Shown piece by piece: positions 13,681-24,699 of a DNA stretch of 64,000 nucleotides. A model generated the notes under the pieces. It had not been told where the DNA came from and searched no databases. It worked only from the letters and a program-made list of their open reading frames with translations. The first letter of the stretch is position 1; each line of letters starts with the position of its first letter. A program made the translations under genes and the position numbers. This DNA comes from Flaccisagitta enflata (Eukaryota; Chaetognatha; Sagittoidea; Aphragmophora), in contig OZ231126.1 of NCBI GenBank assembly GCA_965153355.1, positions 18,042,001 through 18,106,000 on the forward strand, given 5' to 3'.

Positions 13681-13711
13681 TATGACACGAATTCTACAAA
13701 AGAATCCTTGC

Positions 13712-13800
13712 AGTGCTTTCACGCTCAAAACCTGATAATAGTGGTTTATTCATTAAAAAAACATTATTATCATGATTTCTTCCTTGAGCGTGAAAGCACT
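13712..13800. repeat. Perfect 17-bp inverted repeat with inner stem
   Basis: Outer arms AGTGCTTTCACGCTCAA (13712-13728) and TTGAGCGTGAAAGCACT (13784-13800) are perfect complements. Inside them TGATAATA and TATTATCA form a second stem around an A-rich centre. An 89-bp fold-back; it may be a very short MITE or a structured RNA locus. No target duplication was identified. Confidence 0.75.
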
Positions 13801-14121
13801 GTAAGTTAACCATCGCATTAGTAATGCCATTACTTGCCATAATGGCAGATAGATTTGCTCAAACCGAATTTCCTCATTTACGTCGACAATCTTCGAGTTT
13901 GGGTTCAATTCAGCAAACAATTACTGCAGGGGCAACATCGGGGCCTTTGAGGCGTCAATACTTCGTTGTTTTCCATAAACTGTGTAATTAAAGAATAAAG
14001 CGCGCACAAAACCCTAAAACTTTCCACCGCGCTAATGAGGCTTTCTTAAGTCGCGTTCGCGCAACTCTTTGCTTCAATTGTTCTGTTATTTCGCCTAGTG
14101 CTTGATCAGTTTTTGCATCTC

Positions 14122-14122
<1 letters not shown>
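13801..14122. other. Unassigned AT-rich sequence
   Basis: No gene, domain or repeat recognised. Confidence 0.4.

Positions 14123-14174
<52 letters not shown>
14123..14174. repeat. (GA)n microsatellite
   Basis: An uninterrupted AG/GA dinucleotide run. Confidence 0.98.
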
Positions 14175-14177
<3 letters not shown>

Positions 14178-16610
14178 ATACGTCAAGAAAATAATAGGTA
14201 AGATATGACAAGAAATTCCTCTGTAACCTCAAAAAAATGCTCATTGATTCGCTAATTCAAGATTTGCAGAAAAATGGCATGACTATTGGGTGGATAAGAA
14301 CACAAAAGGCATTCATGGTGCTTCAGGTAGAAACCAGGAATGCAACATTCGGTGCAATAATTGATGAAAGAATGATACAGCACCACTTACCAGTTTTAAA
14401 GCACTCAGGTCTGAAAGTTGTTTTTTAAGCTATTCCTAGTTTTGGACATTTCAAAGATTTTAATGTATCCTCTAAAGAATTTGGCTGGTACAAAATTTTA
14501 GGTAATTTTCTACAACACTGCAAGAGATGAAATGTGATACTGTGGTAGTTTTGAAATCCTAAGCTTTTACTTTCCCCCACTTGAGCTTGTTTACCGTGTA
14601 TGCCTCATTTTCCTTTATTATATGTTGGCTGTACCAAGATTCAGCTTACAAACGATGAAATTTATTGTACCCTGATATCCGTTAGAGCGGGATTTAGCTG
14701 TACTACTTAACATCTAAGCTGAAGGAAATCTCATGACATACATGACCTGGATGAACCTAATCAACATCAAACAACAACAGCTATGATAAGGCATGATCAA
14801 TGAAAGTTTTACCAAATTTAAAGACATACATTCTTTGTACATACAGTTTTGATCAGAATCCAATTTACATCAAGAGACAACAGTTACGATCTATGTATGA
14901 TAATGAGATGATCTTAAAATGTCGCTTTGACCTTGTGATTCATTGGAATTACGACAAACACAGAAACGCTTCACTCGAGTGCATGTCGTATCGAGGTAAT
15001 TGCCGGGCCGGAACAACCGTGTGCGGGGCCCTAGGCACTTAAGGTAGCGGGGCCCCCTACTAGATGCAACATGTTGCAAGGTTGAAGCAAACATAAGATA
15101 CAGGCAAAATATTTGTATTGTTTTTTGTAATTAAGATAAAGCCATAGCTGTTTGATCAAGAATTCTAACACTCAATGCAAAAACATTATAATGAGACCAT
15201 TGCACAAGGAAATGGAGTGCATGAGCAACTTATGATCCTGTTCAAGCTCAGTATGAAAGCACTTTTAATTTGCCCAAGCAAGGGAGAATAGCAGAGCCAA
15301 TTTCTCTATAGGGATTCCTTGGTAAGCTTATTGATTTTGACAAAAATTGATTTTGACCAAAAACGATTTTTTTTATCAATTTCATAATAGTGGGGGGACC
15401 GTGGAGCCCCAAGGGGGTAAAAAAGAGAGATGCACCACCCAGTAGGCGACCAATGTCTGGCGGAACATCTCTCTCTACAATCCCAAACATCAGATGAACT
15501 TAATAATGTTGATAAAATCGCCCTCATCCAGCATCTTTTTCATCTATGTGAATTATCGAAATTCCCATCAAAATTGCTGCATTTTTTAGGGCTTTTCGGC
15601 ATAAAAAGTTTTAAATCCTGATCAATTTCAAAAATACCAAGCGTTATCTATTTATCTCTTGGTGGTCAATTAATGAAGCAAAACTAACTGCAGGGTGCTT
15701 TAAAGGTGCAACCTGTTGCTGCAAGCACCATGTCTAAACCAGAAGCAAGGCTGGTGCTGCATTGCAGAGTCACATGCAAGGCAGGAGACCGTAATTAGTC
15801 TTGATCATTTGGGCAGGTACGTGAGCAAGGGCAACCTGCAAAAACAAGGTGATCAACAGATGGACTGTCAGTGTGGACACTACGAACCAACAAGTGGAGG
15901 TATGTTAATTGCGTAACCTGTGACTAAAATGTTGCAATCTGAGCATGTGGGCTGATTATTTCTTTGTTTAACAGCTGTCAAAAGCGCAGCCTGTCAGGGA
16001 ATGCTGCCTTTTGGAACGCTGACTGGTATCCATCCGTCAAATCCCATCAGCATATCTGCTCATCATCCCCTCCCTTCCTACATTACAATACCACTCAATC
16101 GCGTAGCTAATGATCTACATCATTGTCTTGCCAGTATTCGTAACGACCAAACGGCAATGTAAGTCGCTCAAATGTAAATAGCCCGTTTATCTATCTGTCT
16201 GTTAATCAACCATCCATTCAACCACAGTCCATTCGACCATTCACCCGTACATCCAGATCCTAGCATTGTTTAAACAAGCGATAGGCAAAAGTTACTGTGG
16301 TAGGCAAAAACGTGAAAGGCAAAAGATGCGAAAAAACTATTATTAACAGACCAACCGACTGACAGCAGGGTGAATTCGCCAGCGTGTGACCAAAGTGAGG
16401 TGTCATGGTGAAGGTTCAAATACAGTGAAAGAATACGAGGTGAGCATGGTGAAATTCTAAAATATGGTGATGAAAACCAGTTGGCTCACTAAAGCAATAG
16501 CAAAGGACTGGGCCATCATGCTGCGAAGAGAGTGAGGTACGAAAAACAGTGCAAGCGTTAGATGGTCGCTTGTACCATTGCTATGTGAACATGTGTTGAT
16601 GTGTGATAGT
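14175..16610. other. Unassigned region, no gene recognised
   Basis: AT-rich DNA with only short open frames, for example 63 codons at 14237-14428 with no recognisable domain. Near 15026 there is a GC-rich GCGGGGCCCTAGGCA-type module, shared with 32430. At 15424-15475 GAGAGATG and CATCTCTC form a small inverted pair. Around 16190-16260 lies a degraded CTATCTGTCTGT/CCATCCATTC tract resembling the hairpin-GTCC repeats. Confidence 0.4.
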
Positions 16611-16613
16611 GAA

Positions 16614-16831
16614 GGGCAGCTGCCCGAAAGAGTCCAGGTGACTATGCTCAGTAATTTTTGAGGATCTAGGCTTGAAAGTGAGCATCAATACTGAGATTTG
16701 AACCTTGAGGGTGTGATTTGAGCCTTGAGGGTGAGATTTGGGTGTTGAGGCTAGAATTTGAGCCTCAGGCTCAAATCCCAGCTCCCGATTGGCCCAGCAT
16801 AGGTCATTGGCTCCTTTGGGACCGCTGTCTC
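16614..16831. repeat. Composite minisatellite repeat (short copy)
   Basis: It opens with the head GGGCAGCTGCCCGAAAGAG. A few units of a GAGGCTTGAGATTTGAGCC-type minisatellite follow, then the inverted head CATAGGTCATTGGCTCC and GGGACCGCTGTC. This is a short, diverged member of the composite family best preserved at 49330-49983. Confidence 0.6.
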
Positions 16832-17042
16832 ACCTTCATCTGCATTCACTCAGGAACGCTTGAGCACTGTATCCCTGACCGCACGACTATTAGGCATTTT
16901 GGCACGACATGCGGCTCCTGCTCAGGTGCTAGTGCTGCTGTTGCTCCACCCACCCCCATGCAAATAGGTGCTGTAATCTCTCCTTCCTTGCTCCCATCTC
17001 CAAACCACTGATGTGTTGATGTGATTACATGCAAACCTATAT

Positions 17043-17095
17043 GCGCCGCGAGAAGTTTCTCGTGTGGCGTCTATCTGACTGACGGCGGTGAAGAA
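17043..17095 (+). repeat. Hairpin-GTCC repeat fragment
   Basis: An imperfect stem (GCGCC..GCGAG against CTCGTGTGGCGT) is followed by TCTATCTGACTGACGG, matching the head architecture of the hairpin family. It borders the left LTR-like sequence. Confidence 0.4.
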
Positions 17096-17099
17096 GTTG

Positions 17100-17740
17100 G
17101 CGAACGGAGGCGATCGTTCGTTTCATAAAAGACTCAGCAGCTGAAATGAGAGGGAAAGTGGGCGTTAATTGTGATCAGCAAGCATAAAGAATAACATGAG
17201 TAGAACAATGGACAGAAGCGGCACATGTTCAGGGCTTATGCCACTGATAATACTAACTGCCCGACTATCATAAAATTCTCATATCTCCTATAACAAGCTG
17301 ACTCGAACAACGTTCGCTCGCTATTAAAAACCGGCGTCATGCAAAGAGCAAGGCAAAAACCAGACCAGGCGTGGGCAAAACAGCGATGTAAAAGCGAACT
17401 GCGTCTATAAGCAGGCCGCTGTTTCAACCCGCCCGGTAATCGAAGAATCGTGCGTTATTATCGTTCATTAGTTATCTGCAACAAAGATGAGAATGACAAG
17501 TAGTGTGATCGCCAAGTAATCAATCACTCAAGCGATGCCGAGTAAATAAAGATCAATCAATCAAAAAGACGGATGATCGAGAGGCAGTGCATATGACTGC
17601 CTGCGTAATAGCACAAATGGCACAAAATCAGGCGCAATAATTACCCATCTAGCGTTCAATAAGCAAAAGCATCGACAGTGAAGAAAAAAACAGAAACGCG
17701 CAGAGGCACACACGCGGACAGTATATTTCAGCATTCTGCC
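17100..17740 (-). repeat. 3' LTR of the BEL/Pao element (approximate)
   Basis: It matches 26950-27640 through shared strings such as GCGTTAATTGTGATCAGCAA, AGGCTTATGCCAC, ACAAATGGCACAAA and TTGCCCATCTAGCGT-type sequence (TACCCATCTAGCGT here). Similarity is interrupted by many small indels. Exact termini could not be set by eye. Confidence 0.7.
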
Positions 17741-20400
17741 CCGACTGGGGCTAGTGACACCTGAACTTCCGGTCGAAGCCTAAGGCGATACTACCTTTCG
17801 CTAAAATTTACATAGGCCCCAACCCGCCCTCCCCGTCCACCGCTCTGCATCCCCACCTAACTATCAACGAATCGGCGACTGCGCAACTCGATATTCCGTC
17901 TGGCCACCACCAGCAGAACACAGCGATCAATGGCGGCAGATGAGGCGTTCTGAAAAAAGTTAAAGGGAGAGAGAAAGCACTCAAGCCTGGGATGAAAAGA
18001 TAGTGAGCCTCTACTAAAACATGTGTGCAGCTCATTATGTAATGACTAAAAGAACCATGTCTCGCAACAATAATACATGCAAGAACAAACAAAACAAACA
18101 GGTAAATAAATTATAACTATATGACAAAAGCGAATCTGTTGAATAGAAAAATTGTGAAGCATCATGGGCGACCACATCACCTGCGCCTTCTCCCATTACT
18201 ATCAATCCTTTGTCCAGCAGTGGTAAAAAATGATAGTATTAATGTCGCGTTTTCCACAGCAAGCAGTGTCTGTTAATCTAGTATCACCCGAAGGAAGAAA
18301 GGAAAAGAAAAATGAGGGCAGATGACAATCAAAGTTCTTAATAGATACTATAATTCAATTACAACAGGTGGCGATTCGCCAGGCCGGGCGTCGTACGCCC
18401 GAAATCGCGCCGGCAGCGTCGCGTCGGGCGAGATGTGAAAGGTGGAGACTCGATATCGCGAAGATATGGCGCTCTCCATGTTGCAAGTGTAGTTAAATTG
18501 AACAGCAAGCGTATCAGCGTCTATTTTCAAGACCTGGTCGGTATATTCCCGAGCTGAGTGGCGAGTACTTGACCGTTTGCGGAAGGCGCGGAAGGCTGGA
18601 AGTGCATCGTGGCGCCGATCAAAAATTTCGGCGTGTGACGCGGTGGCGGCCGCCAACTGCTGGCGTTCGCTCATATGCCAGCCTTCGTAGCTGGCATGCC
18701 TTTCAACTGCTTCTCAATTCGCGACACAAACGTAGCTGACCACCTGTCGCGGCCATTGCTGCTCGGCATGAATGTTTTCCTTTGAATGTGCGACCGAAAT
18801 TAGCAGATGCAAAACGACGCTTCAACTGGCGGCGGAGGCGGCAGCGAAGCGATGGAATTCTTCTTACTGAACTGAAGTCGAAGTAAGCTTCTGTAACGAA
18901 TGACGGCGATGTGAAGGTGGATCCTGGCGAGAGATATGCTGCGGGCTGGGGAAGCTTCGCGGCGTCTGCGCCAGCGCAGTGTGCAACCTGTAACTGAACA
19001 AACCACCACAGCGGCCTGATGGCTGCTTGTGGCGACCATCTGCTGACCGGGAACTGAGTTGTGCAGCCAGGCGGCATCGCAGTAAGGCGCTCGCGATTGC
19101 CTTGTGCTTCTTCAGCTGCTGATGTGCCCTTTGCTGCGCTATGGTGCGCGTTGTCGTCGGCAACAGCAATGACACTGGCGCCTGGGAAGCGCGCTTGGCG
19201 GGCTGCTTTGGAATCTGGCCTTTTTATTGTTCGGCATTGGCGTTGTGGGGCACCGCGGCGGTGATCTCTTCATTTTGTGGTGGCGTTGGGGATGGTGGCG
19301 ATGGCGTATTGCTGTAGAATGAACGCGCTGATGCGAACTGCGGCTGGCGTCGGCTGCCCGCCCGAATCCCCGCAGTGAGGATGTGGCCAGCGGAGCCGCA
19401 TTCTTCTAACCGTCGCCTGCATCGACGATCACATCATCATATATTCTGCCTTGCTTTAATTCGCGCTTTCCAGAGTCTGACCGCTCTGTTTGATCTGTTT
19501 GTTGCAGCACCAGCTTTCAAATGCACGAAAGAAAGGAAGACTGCCGGCGTCCGGGTGATAATCAGTGCCAACGCGCCTGGGACGATGGCTGCAACAAATG
19601 CCGTGTCCCGCCCCTGCAGTCGTATCTGCATACATTCACCAACACCTCCTCCTCCATTCCATCTCGCCGCCGCCATTGCTCATCGTGACAATCTGCTTCT
19701 CTCGCCCGCTGCGTGTGTGCGGCTGGCCTGATCACGGACGCTGAAGCGCCGAAAATCAGGGCAGATGGCGAGAGGCAAATCGCTGATGACAACGCTGCGT
19801 GAGTAATGAATGAAGTCACGTCGGCCAGAAATCGCGCCGAACCTCCATCTCTGACCGACACCAATGGAAGCGGCATGGCAGATGCTGGCGTTAGATAACG
19901 ACCAGCGACCTCATCTTGTTGGCGCTGTCGCCATTTTGCGTCGGCGGCGGGCAGTGCCGATGAAGCTGCCAGCGGCGGCGGCCTCCTCGCCCGAGCGGCG
20001 TCGTGGTGCGAATCCCTCAGTTGAGCCGTCGTTGAGTCGATGAGCTCAGCCCGTCACGTCGACAATCGGCTCTTCAGGCATATGACGGAACATCTTGACT
20101 CGGCCAGCCTCAAAACTCACAGACGGCTTCGTGAATAGGTGGCGTCGTCAGCAGGCTTTGGGCCCAGCTGATAAAGTGGATTGGCCTGCATATGGGCAGA
20201 GCGAATGAATCAGTGTTTTGTAATGTATGAGTGGAAATGGACAGCATAAGTGACAAGAGGAAAGATGAAAGCATGGATAATCAGAACCAAATATGAATAA
20301 TGGCAACTAACGGCAAATATAACAAGTCAGAGCCTCAGTCACTCATATCTATAGGTGCTAATGGACAGGCCTATGCGCCTTTTTCTCTCTCTCTCAAAGC
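17741..20400 (-). other. Region between integrase and 3' LTR, function unknown
   Basis: On the coding strand of the retroelement this lies downstream of pol. It holds several overlapping open frames of 80-125 codons (for example 18348-18674 and 18703-19077) rich in Arg, Ser and Ala. None has a domain I recognise. The position would fit a third ORF or an unrelated insertion, but there is no direct evidence for either. Base composition is rich in GGCG/CGCC compared with the AT-rich flanks. Confidence 0.4.
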
Positions 20401-20410
20401 TTAGCATTTT

Positions 20411-21217
20411 TTATGAGTCCAATTCCAGCCGCACAAGCTTCGTGCGGTCTTTCGTCACGATCTTTCCATCTTGGCGCCGGATATGAGCCCTCGGGGCATG
20501 AGCTGGCGAACCCTCGGCGCCCATGTCACGTCCTAAACTCCAGTTGTGACGAGACGGCGTTTCGTCCATGGCGATGACCATGTCATCAATCGCACAGTCT
20601 GTCTCGGATCTCGGCCATTTACTTCGCGCGTGAAGAAGCGACAAATATCCGACCCTCCACGATTTCCAAAATGCATCCACACGCGAGTGCGCACGCCTCC
20701 ATTGAATCTTCGCGGAATCAACGTCAGGATTGGCGCCTTGTTGTACCAGATCTAGAAGGGCATGAGCGAATGTCGATGGATTGAGGATATGATTCGGTGT
20801 CAGGGCCAAAGAGTCAGCAGGATCATCGCTCAGCGCTGTTAGAGGACGGCGATTGAGAGTTCCTTCAACTTAGACGACGGCAGTGTTGAAGGCATCGACG
20901 TGGAGGATGGCGCCAGTAGAGATGGAAGCAAGATGGCGCTTGCAGAGAGCGACGATTCTCTCCCACACCCCTGCATAGTGGTATTCTCGCGTGATAAAAT
21001 CCACGAAGCTGTGCGCTGTGAGTGTGGATACTTCCATTCCTTCTTGAAAGGATGTTATTGAAGCTACCCCAAATTCGTCATAATCTAAGTGGCAGCCGGA
21101 GAATTCTAGGCCTGCACCACTAAGCCACATTGCATCAGCATCAGCTGACATGTTGAAGAGCAATTCCACATGGGCGCGCGTGAGCAGGCAGGTGGTACTG
21201 CGATCCCACACCTTCAC
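20411..21217 (-). pseudogene. BEL/Pao integrase, C-terminal part, broken
   Basis: The upstream piece (20870-21217) contains a HYAGVWERIVALCKRHLAS-like stretch, typical of the end of the BEL/Pao integrase core. After an in-frame TAA at about 20873-20875 the same frame continues with a TLNRRPLTAL segment. It then runs through LALTPNHIL, WRRAHSRVDAFWKSW, YLSLLHARSKW and a final KLVRLEL. The order and spacing match the domain (DUF5641) that follows integrase in BEL/Pao elements. The reading frame is otherwise intact across 800 bp. The stop makes it a pseudogene as assembled. Confidence 0.75.
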
Positions 21218-22499
21218 TAGGAAATGCTATACCTCAATCCAGTCTCTACAAAAACAGGTGCGGGTAACTTTGTGATCCGATGGGCGATAACTTCATTTGC
21301 TGGTTCGCGTTCTTTGGCTTCTGGCATCTGGCTGCGTGTTGGCAGGCCTGAACGCCTGTATCCACACGCCAGCGTATCATTGTGATGATGGCGGCGAATC
21401 AATATTCACATTCGTCTTCGCGGCGAATCGAAAGAAATTCGTCGTAATGCTGATCGGCGTTCTGTCGACTACCCGGCTAACTCAATAATTATCGGCGAAA
21501 ATTCCATTTCGCATCTCTGATGATGAAGTGTATTTCTAACTTGAACTTTCCCAGCTTCAATTATTCAAAGGCGTCTGGTATGTCTGTTTCGTGATGACGA
21601 AGCGTTGTAGCTCTCAAAGCGATCTTGGTCACTTCGAATCTTTATTTTCGATGTCTTCATCCTTGGTATCTCTCCTGCACTGGCGGCGATAAACCATGCG
21701 ATGATCTGGCTTATGCATCATTTCAGGCTGCTGCAGAAATATCGGCGTCAGCCGCTCTTTCTTTTCGCTCAGCCATGCAATAGCGGCGGCTTATGCGAAG
21801 TAGAACGCGTCAGCGTGCCATTGATGCGAGGTAAAAGTGCCGGATCCGTGAAGGTGGCGCCGTTTTAAACTTCGCGTGCCTGTTCTGCGTGATCGCCCGG
21901 GTGTTTGGCGAATCAGCCCAGCCACTGACGGTCAACCGCAGATGCTGGGTGCTAGCCTGTTAGCCAGATGCTAAATCATCTTCAGTGCAATAGAATCAGG
22001 CAAATCTGACGTATCAAATGATGGTCCTCGGCAGCGTTACCAGCTGCTCTGTGGATACAATCTCCGGCGGGCTGTTGTGATGGCTGCGTTTTGGGTGAGT
22101 GAATGACGTGAGATTTGGAGGCGATGAATGAAGTGTGAACATCGCCTCAGCGTCGATATCTCTTCGCTCCGCCTTTGGCATAGCATGTAGAAAGATCTCA
22201 GTGTTATTTCGTGTCTCATTGTCGGCGTATCATTCCATAGCGTTCAATTGATGTGTTGTGAAGAGGCAAATGAGTGGCGAAGAAGTTGCGCTCTTCAAAT
22301 CATCCCTTTCGGGCAGTGGCGATCTGCCGATATCGCGGCGAACTCAAAATGCGTGGGTCATGGTTGAACTGCATGAGACGGTGTTTTTAGCTAGCAGGAT
22401 TTTAATTCTTAAGTAAGCAGATGGCGATAATCGCCGGAAAATGACCTTAACTGCCGTCGGCGCATCATCTTAACTATCCTGGATAGGAAATTAATACGT

Positions 22500-22660
22500 T
22501 GAAGATCTCATCCATCAACTGCGCGCTGATGTTTCCGCCAGATCCATCCCGCCTTCAGCCATCGCAGCCACTAAATCCACCTTCAACTGCGCAGTGCTTA
22601 CGTCAGCGGTCCCCACCACTTCGTCGTCGGCGATGAAAGCACGAAAGCGAAATAAAGATA
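22500..22660 (-). pseudogene. BEL/Pao reverse transcriptase fragment
   Basis: The minus strand reads FIADDEVVGTADVSTAQ, then LKVDLVAAMAEGGMDL. This resembles the catalytic YVDD box of BEL/Pao RT and the helix that follows it, with Ala before the Asp pair. Its position between protease and integrase supports the call. Frames break on both sides and I could not follow the rest of RT or RNase H. Confidence 0.5.
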
Positions 22661-23427
22661 AATGATGCTGGCGTTACGCTCAGCATGCTCTGGCGGTAAA
22701 ATGAAGAAATAACTGAATTAACTGCCAAAAGAGCGTGTGCGAACAGTCAAGATAATACAATAAAATGCGATGTAACCAAAAAGAATACGAACAAATCAGC
22801 CGTCGGATAGACAGCGGTGTGGAAGAACGCCTTTATAATGCACATAAGCGATCTTCGCGGCGAAAGCGCATGAGAATGTCCGGCGACTATTCATCAAATT
22901 TGAACTCGGCGGCGAATCATTAGTGAATCGGTACGGCACCTGTTGCTGCAACGCGTTTTCCGCGGTCGGCGATATGGCGACGACTCTGGCAGCGTAGTAC
23001 GTCGTAAATGCGTGGCCGATTCAATAAATGCCGTCAAAACTCTCCGATTCATGACTCTTTTTGAGCTGGATCACGCTTGGCGAGCGATTTCATGCAGTTG
23101 GCTCGTGTTCACTCTTCTCAGGTCTCCATATTTCATGATGAAATTTCATGTGTTTGTGACTAATATTTTCACAGTAAATATATCTTTTTACTCTAACGTT
23201 GCTAACTCTGTGCATTTCAGGAACCCTCTCTCTTCTTGAGCATTGATGATAAAGTCATGTTGAAAATTGCGATGTTACTGTTGGTGCGACCGGATGCGGC
23301 TCGTCTTGCTCGTTGAGCGGCGATCGCATCGGCTCGCTTGATGGCGGTGTCGCGCGTGTCTCGTCCTCGCCACAGTCCAGCGAAGATGGAACACCACATC
23401 TGAAGCAAGAAGTCAAGTCTGAAAGCC

Positions 23428-24141
23428 CTACGGCGAATTTGCTGGCGGCAATGACATCGCGCTCGATGATGTCATCACACGCCTTCCTTCTGGGCCACTG
23501 CGCTTGATGGCCCAGTCGAACCGACCAGCGGAGAAGGCTTCGGCGTTATTCGTTAAATCACTTGCCAATCGCGTAAAGCTGATAACCGGCGGCGTATTCC
23601 TGATCGACCGATACATGGCAAAATGCGATAACGTCGCCGACAGCATGACTCCACGTATCTGCGTCATTTGCACTGTTTTTGTTGGAATCCGAAGACTGCG
23701 AATGACGCTGGTACTGATCACGTCGCGATCAGCGCCTGAGTCGATCATATATATCGTCCTCTCGCGCGCCCAGTATTTAAGATAGTCGCAGAGCGCGGTG
23801 GACGGTGCTGCGTCGCGTCCGAAAAGGCGGTTAGCGACATTGCCGTCAACCGCCGATGCGTGGCCTGTAGAAAATGGTGATCGGCTGCCTCGATAGAGTG
23901 GCGAAGATTGTGAGCAGCTGCTGGCGCATCTCTGACTTTGAAAGGGCGGCGACGCGCGCCTTTCTCGCCTTCCCCTTTCTTCTTGTCGCGCCGTGGAAGA
24001 AATGGTGCGTGCGGTTTTGGCAGAGTGTTTTCTGTTCCGCATCTGGCGATCAGCGGCGGATGGCAAGGCGACGCGTTCTGCGAACTCTTCCAGATCGCCA
24101 TCTGGCGGTTGATGACGCGGTTTTTCTGCGATGCATTCCAC
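23428..24141 (-). pseudogene. BEL/Pao gag-pol piece with aspartic protease motif
   Basis: A 237-codon open frame. The first half is basic and low in recognisable structure. The second half contains IYMIDSGADRDVISTSVI, the D-S-G-A active-site loop of retropepsin-type proteases. SLRIPTKTVQMTQIRGV follows, which fits the spacing of BEL/Pao proteases. The frame stays open around this core but breaks before RT. The N-terminal Met shown by the frame is probably not a real start. Confidence 0.65.
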
Positions 24142-24699
24142 TGCCAGGCATTGCAGCGATCGTCAAACAGTCTGCGCCGTTGGTCAAATCTTCTGTGATG
24201 ATGGCTCTTCTCTGTAATGCGACAACGCCGCGATACCTTTTGCAGCTGGCGCTGAATCGCTGCTAATCTCGATCAAGTTGACCAAATTATGTCTTTCATT
24301 CGAAACTGCTGTATTCTTTTTGCATTTATCTGCAGATGAGGGCCTAACTGACGAAAGTCTCCTGCAGCAGCTGTGATAGCGTGTTGCACTTCTCCACAGG
24401 CTCTGTAATAACTGCGCCTTTGCAACCTTGCAGACAAATGAAAATGCCTTGCATGGTCGACCGGCCTAGTTCGCCTCGCTGGCTGTTCGTTGAACAGCGC
24501 CGCAATGTTGAAGCCTTGCCGAAGGCGTAAGTCAAATCTCTCCTCTTGCTGTCGCTTCGGACATCAGTCGTCGCGAGGTGTGATATCGCCGGACCGGCGC
24601 TGGGCAATTCCAATGAGATGTCCGGTAGCGTCAGCAACCAAACTCACATCGCCAAGTCAATGGGCGCTGCGAAGGCTTCTCAGTCTTAACTATACTCCC

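Noticed and set aside
18703-19175. Overlapping 100-125 codon frames as independent host genes
   Set aside because: They overlap one another on the same strand inside the retroelement, without domains or splice support.
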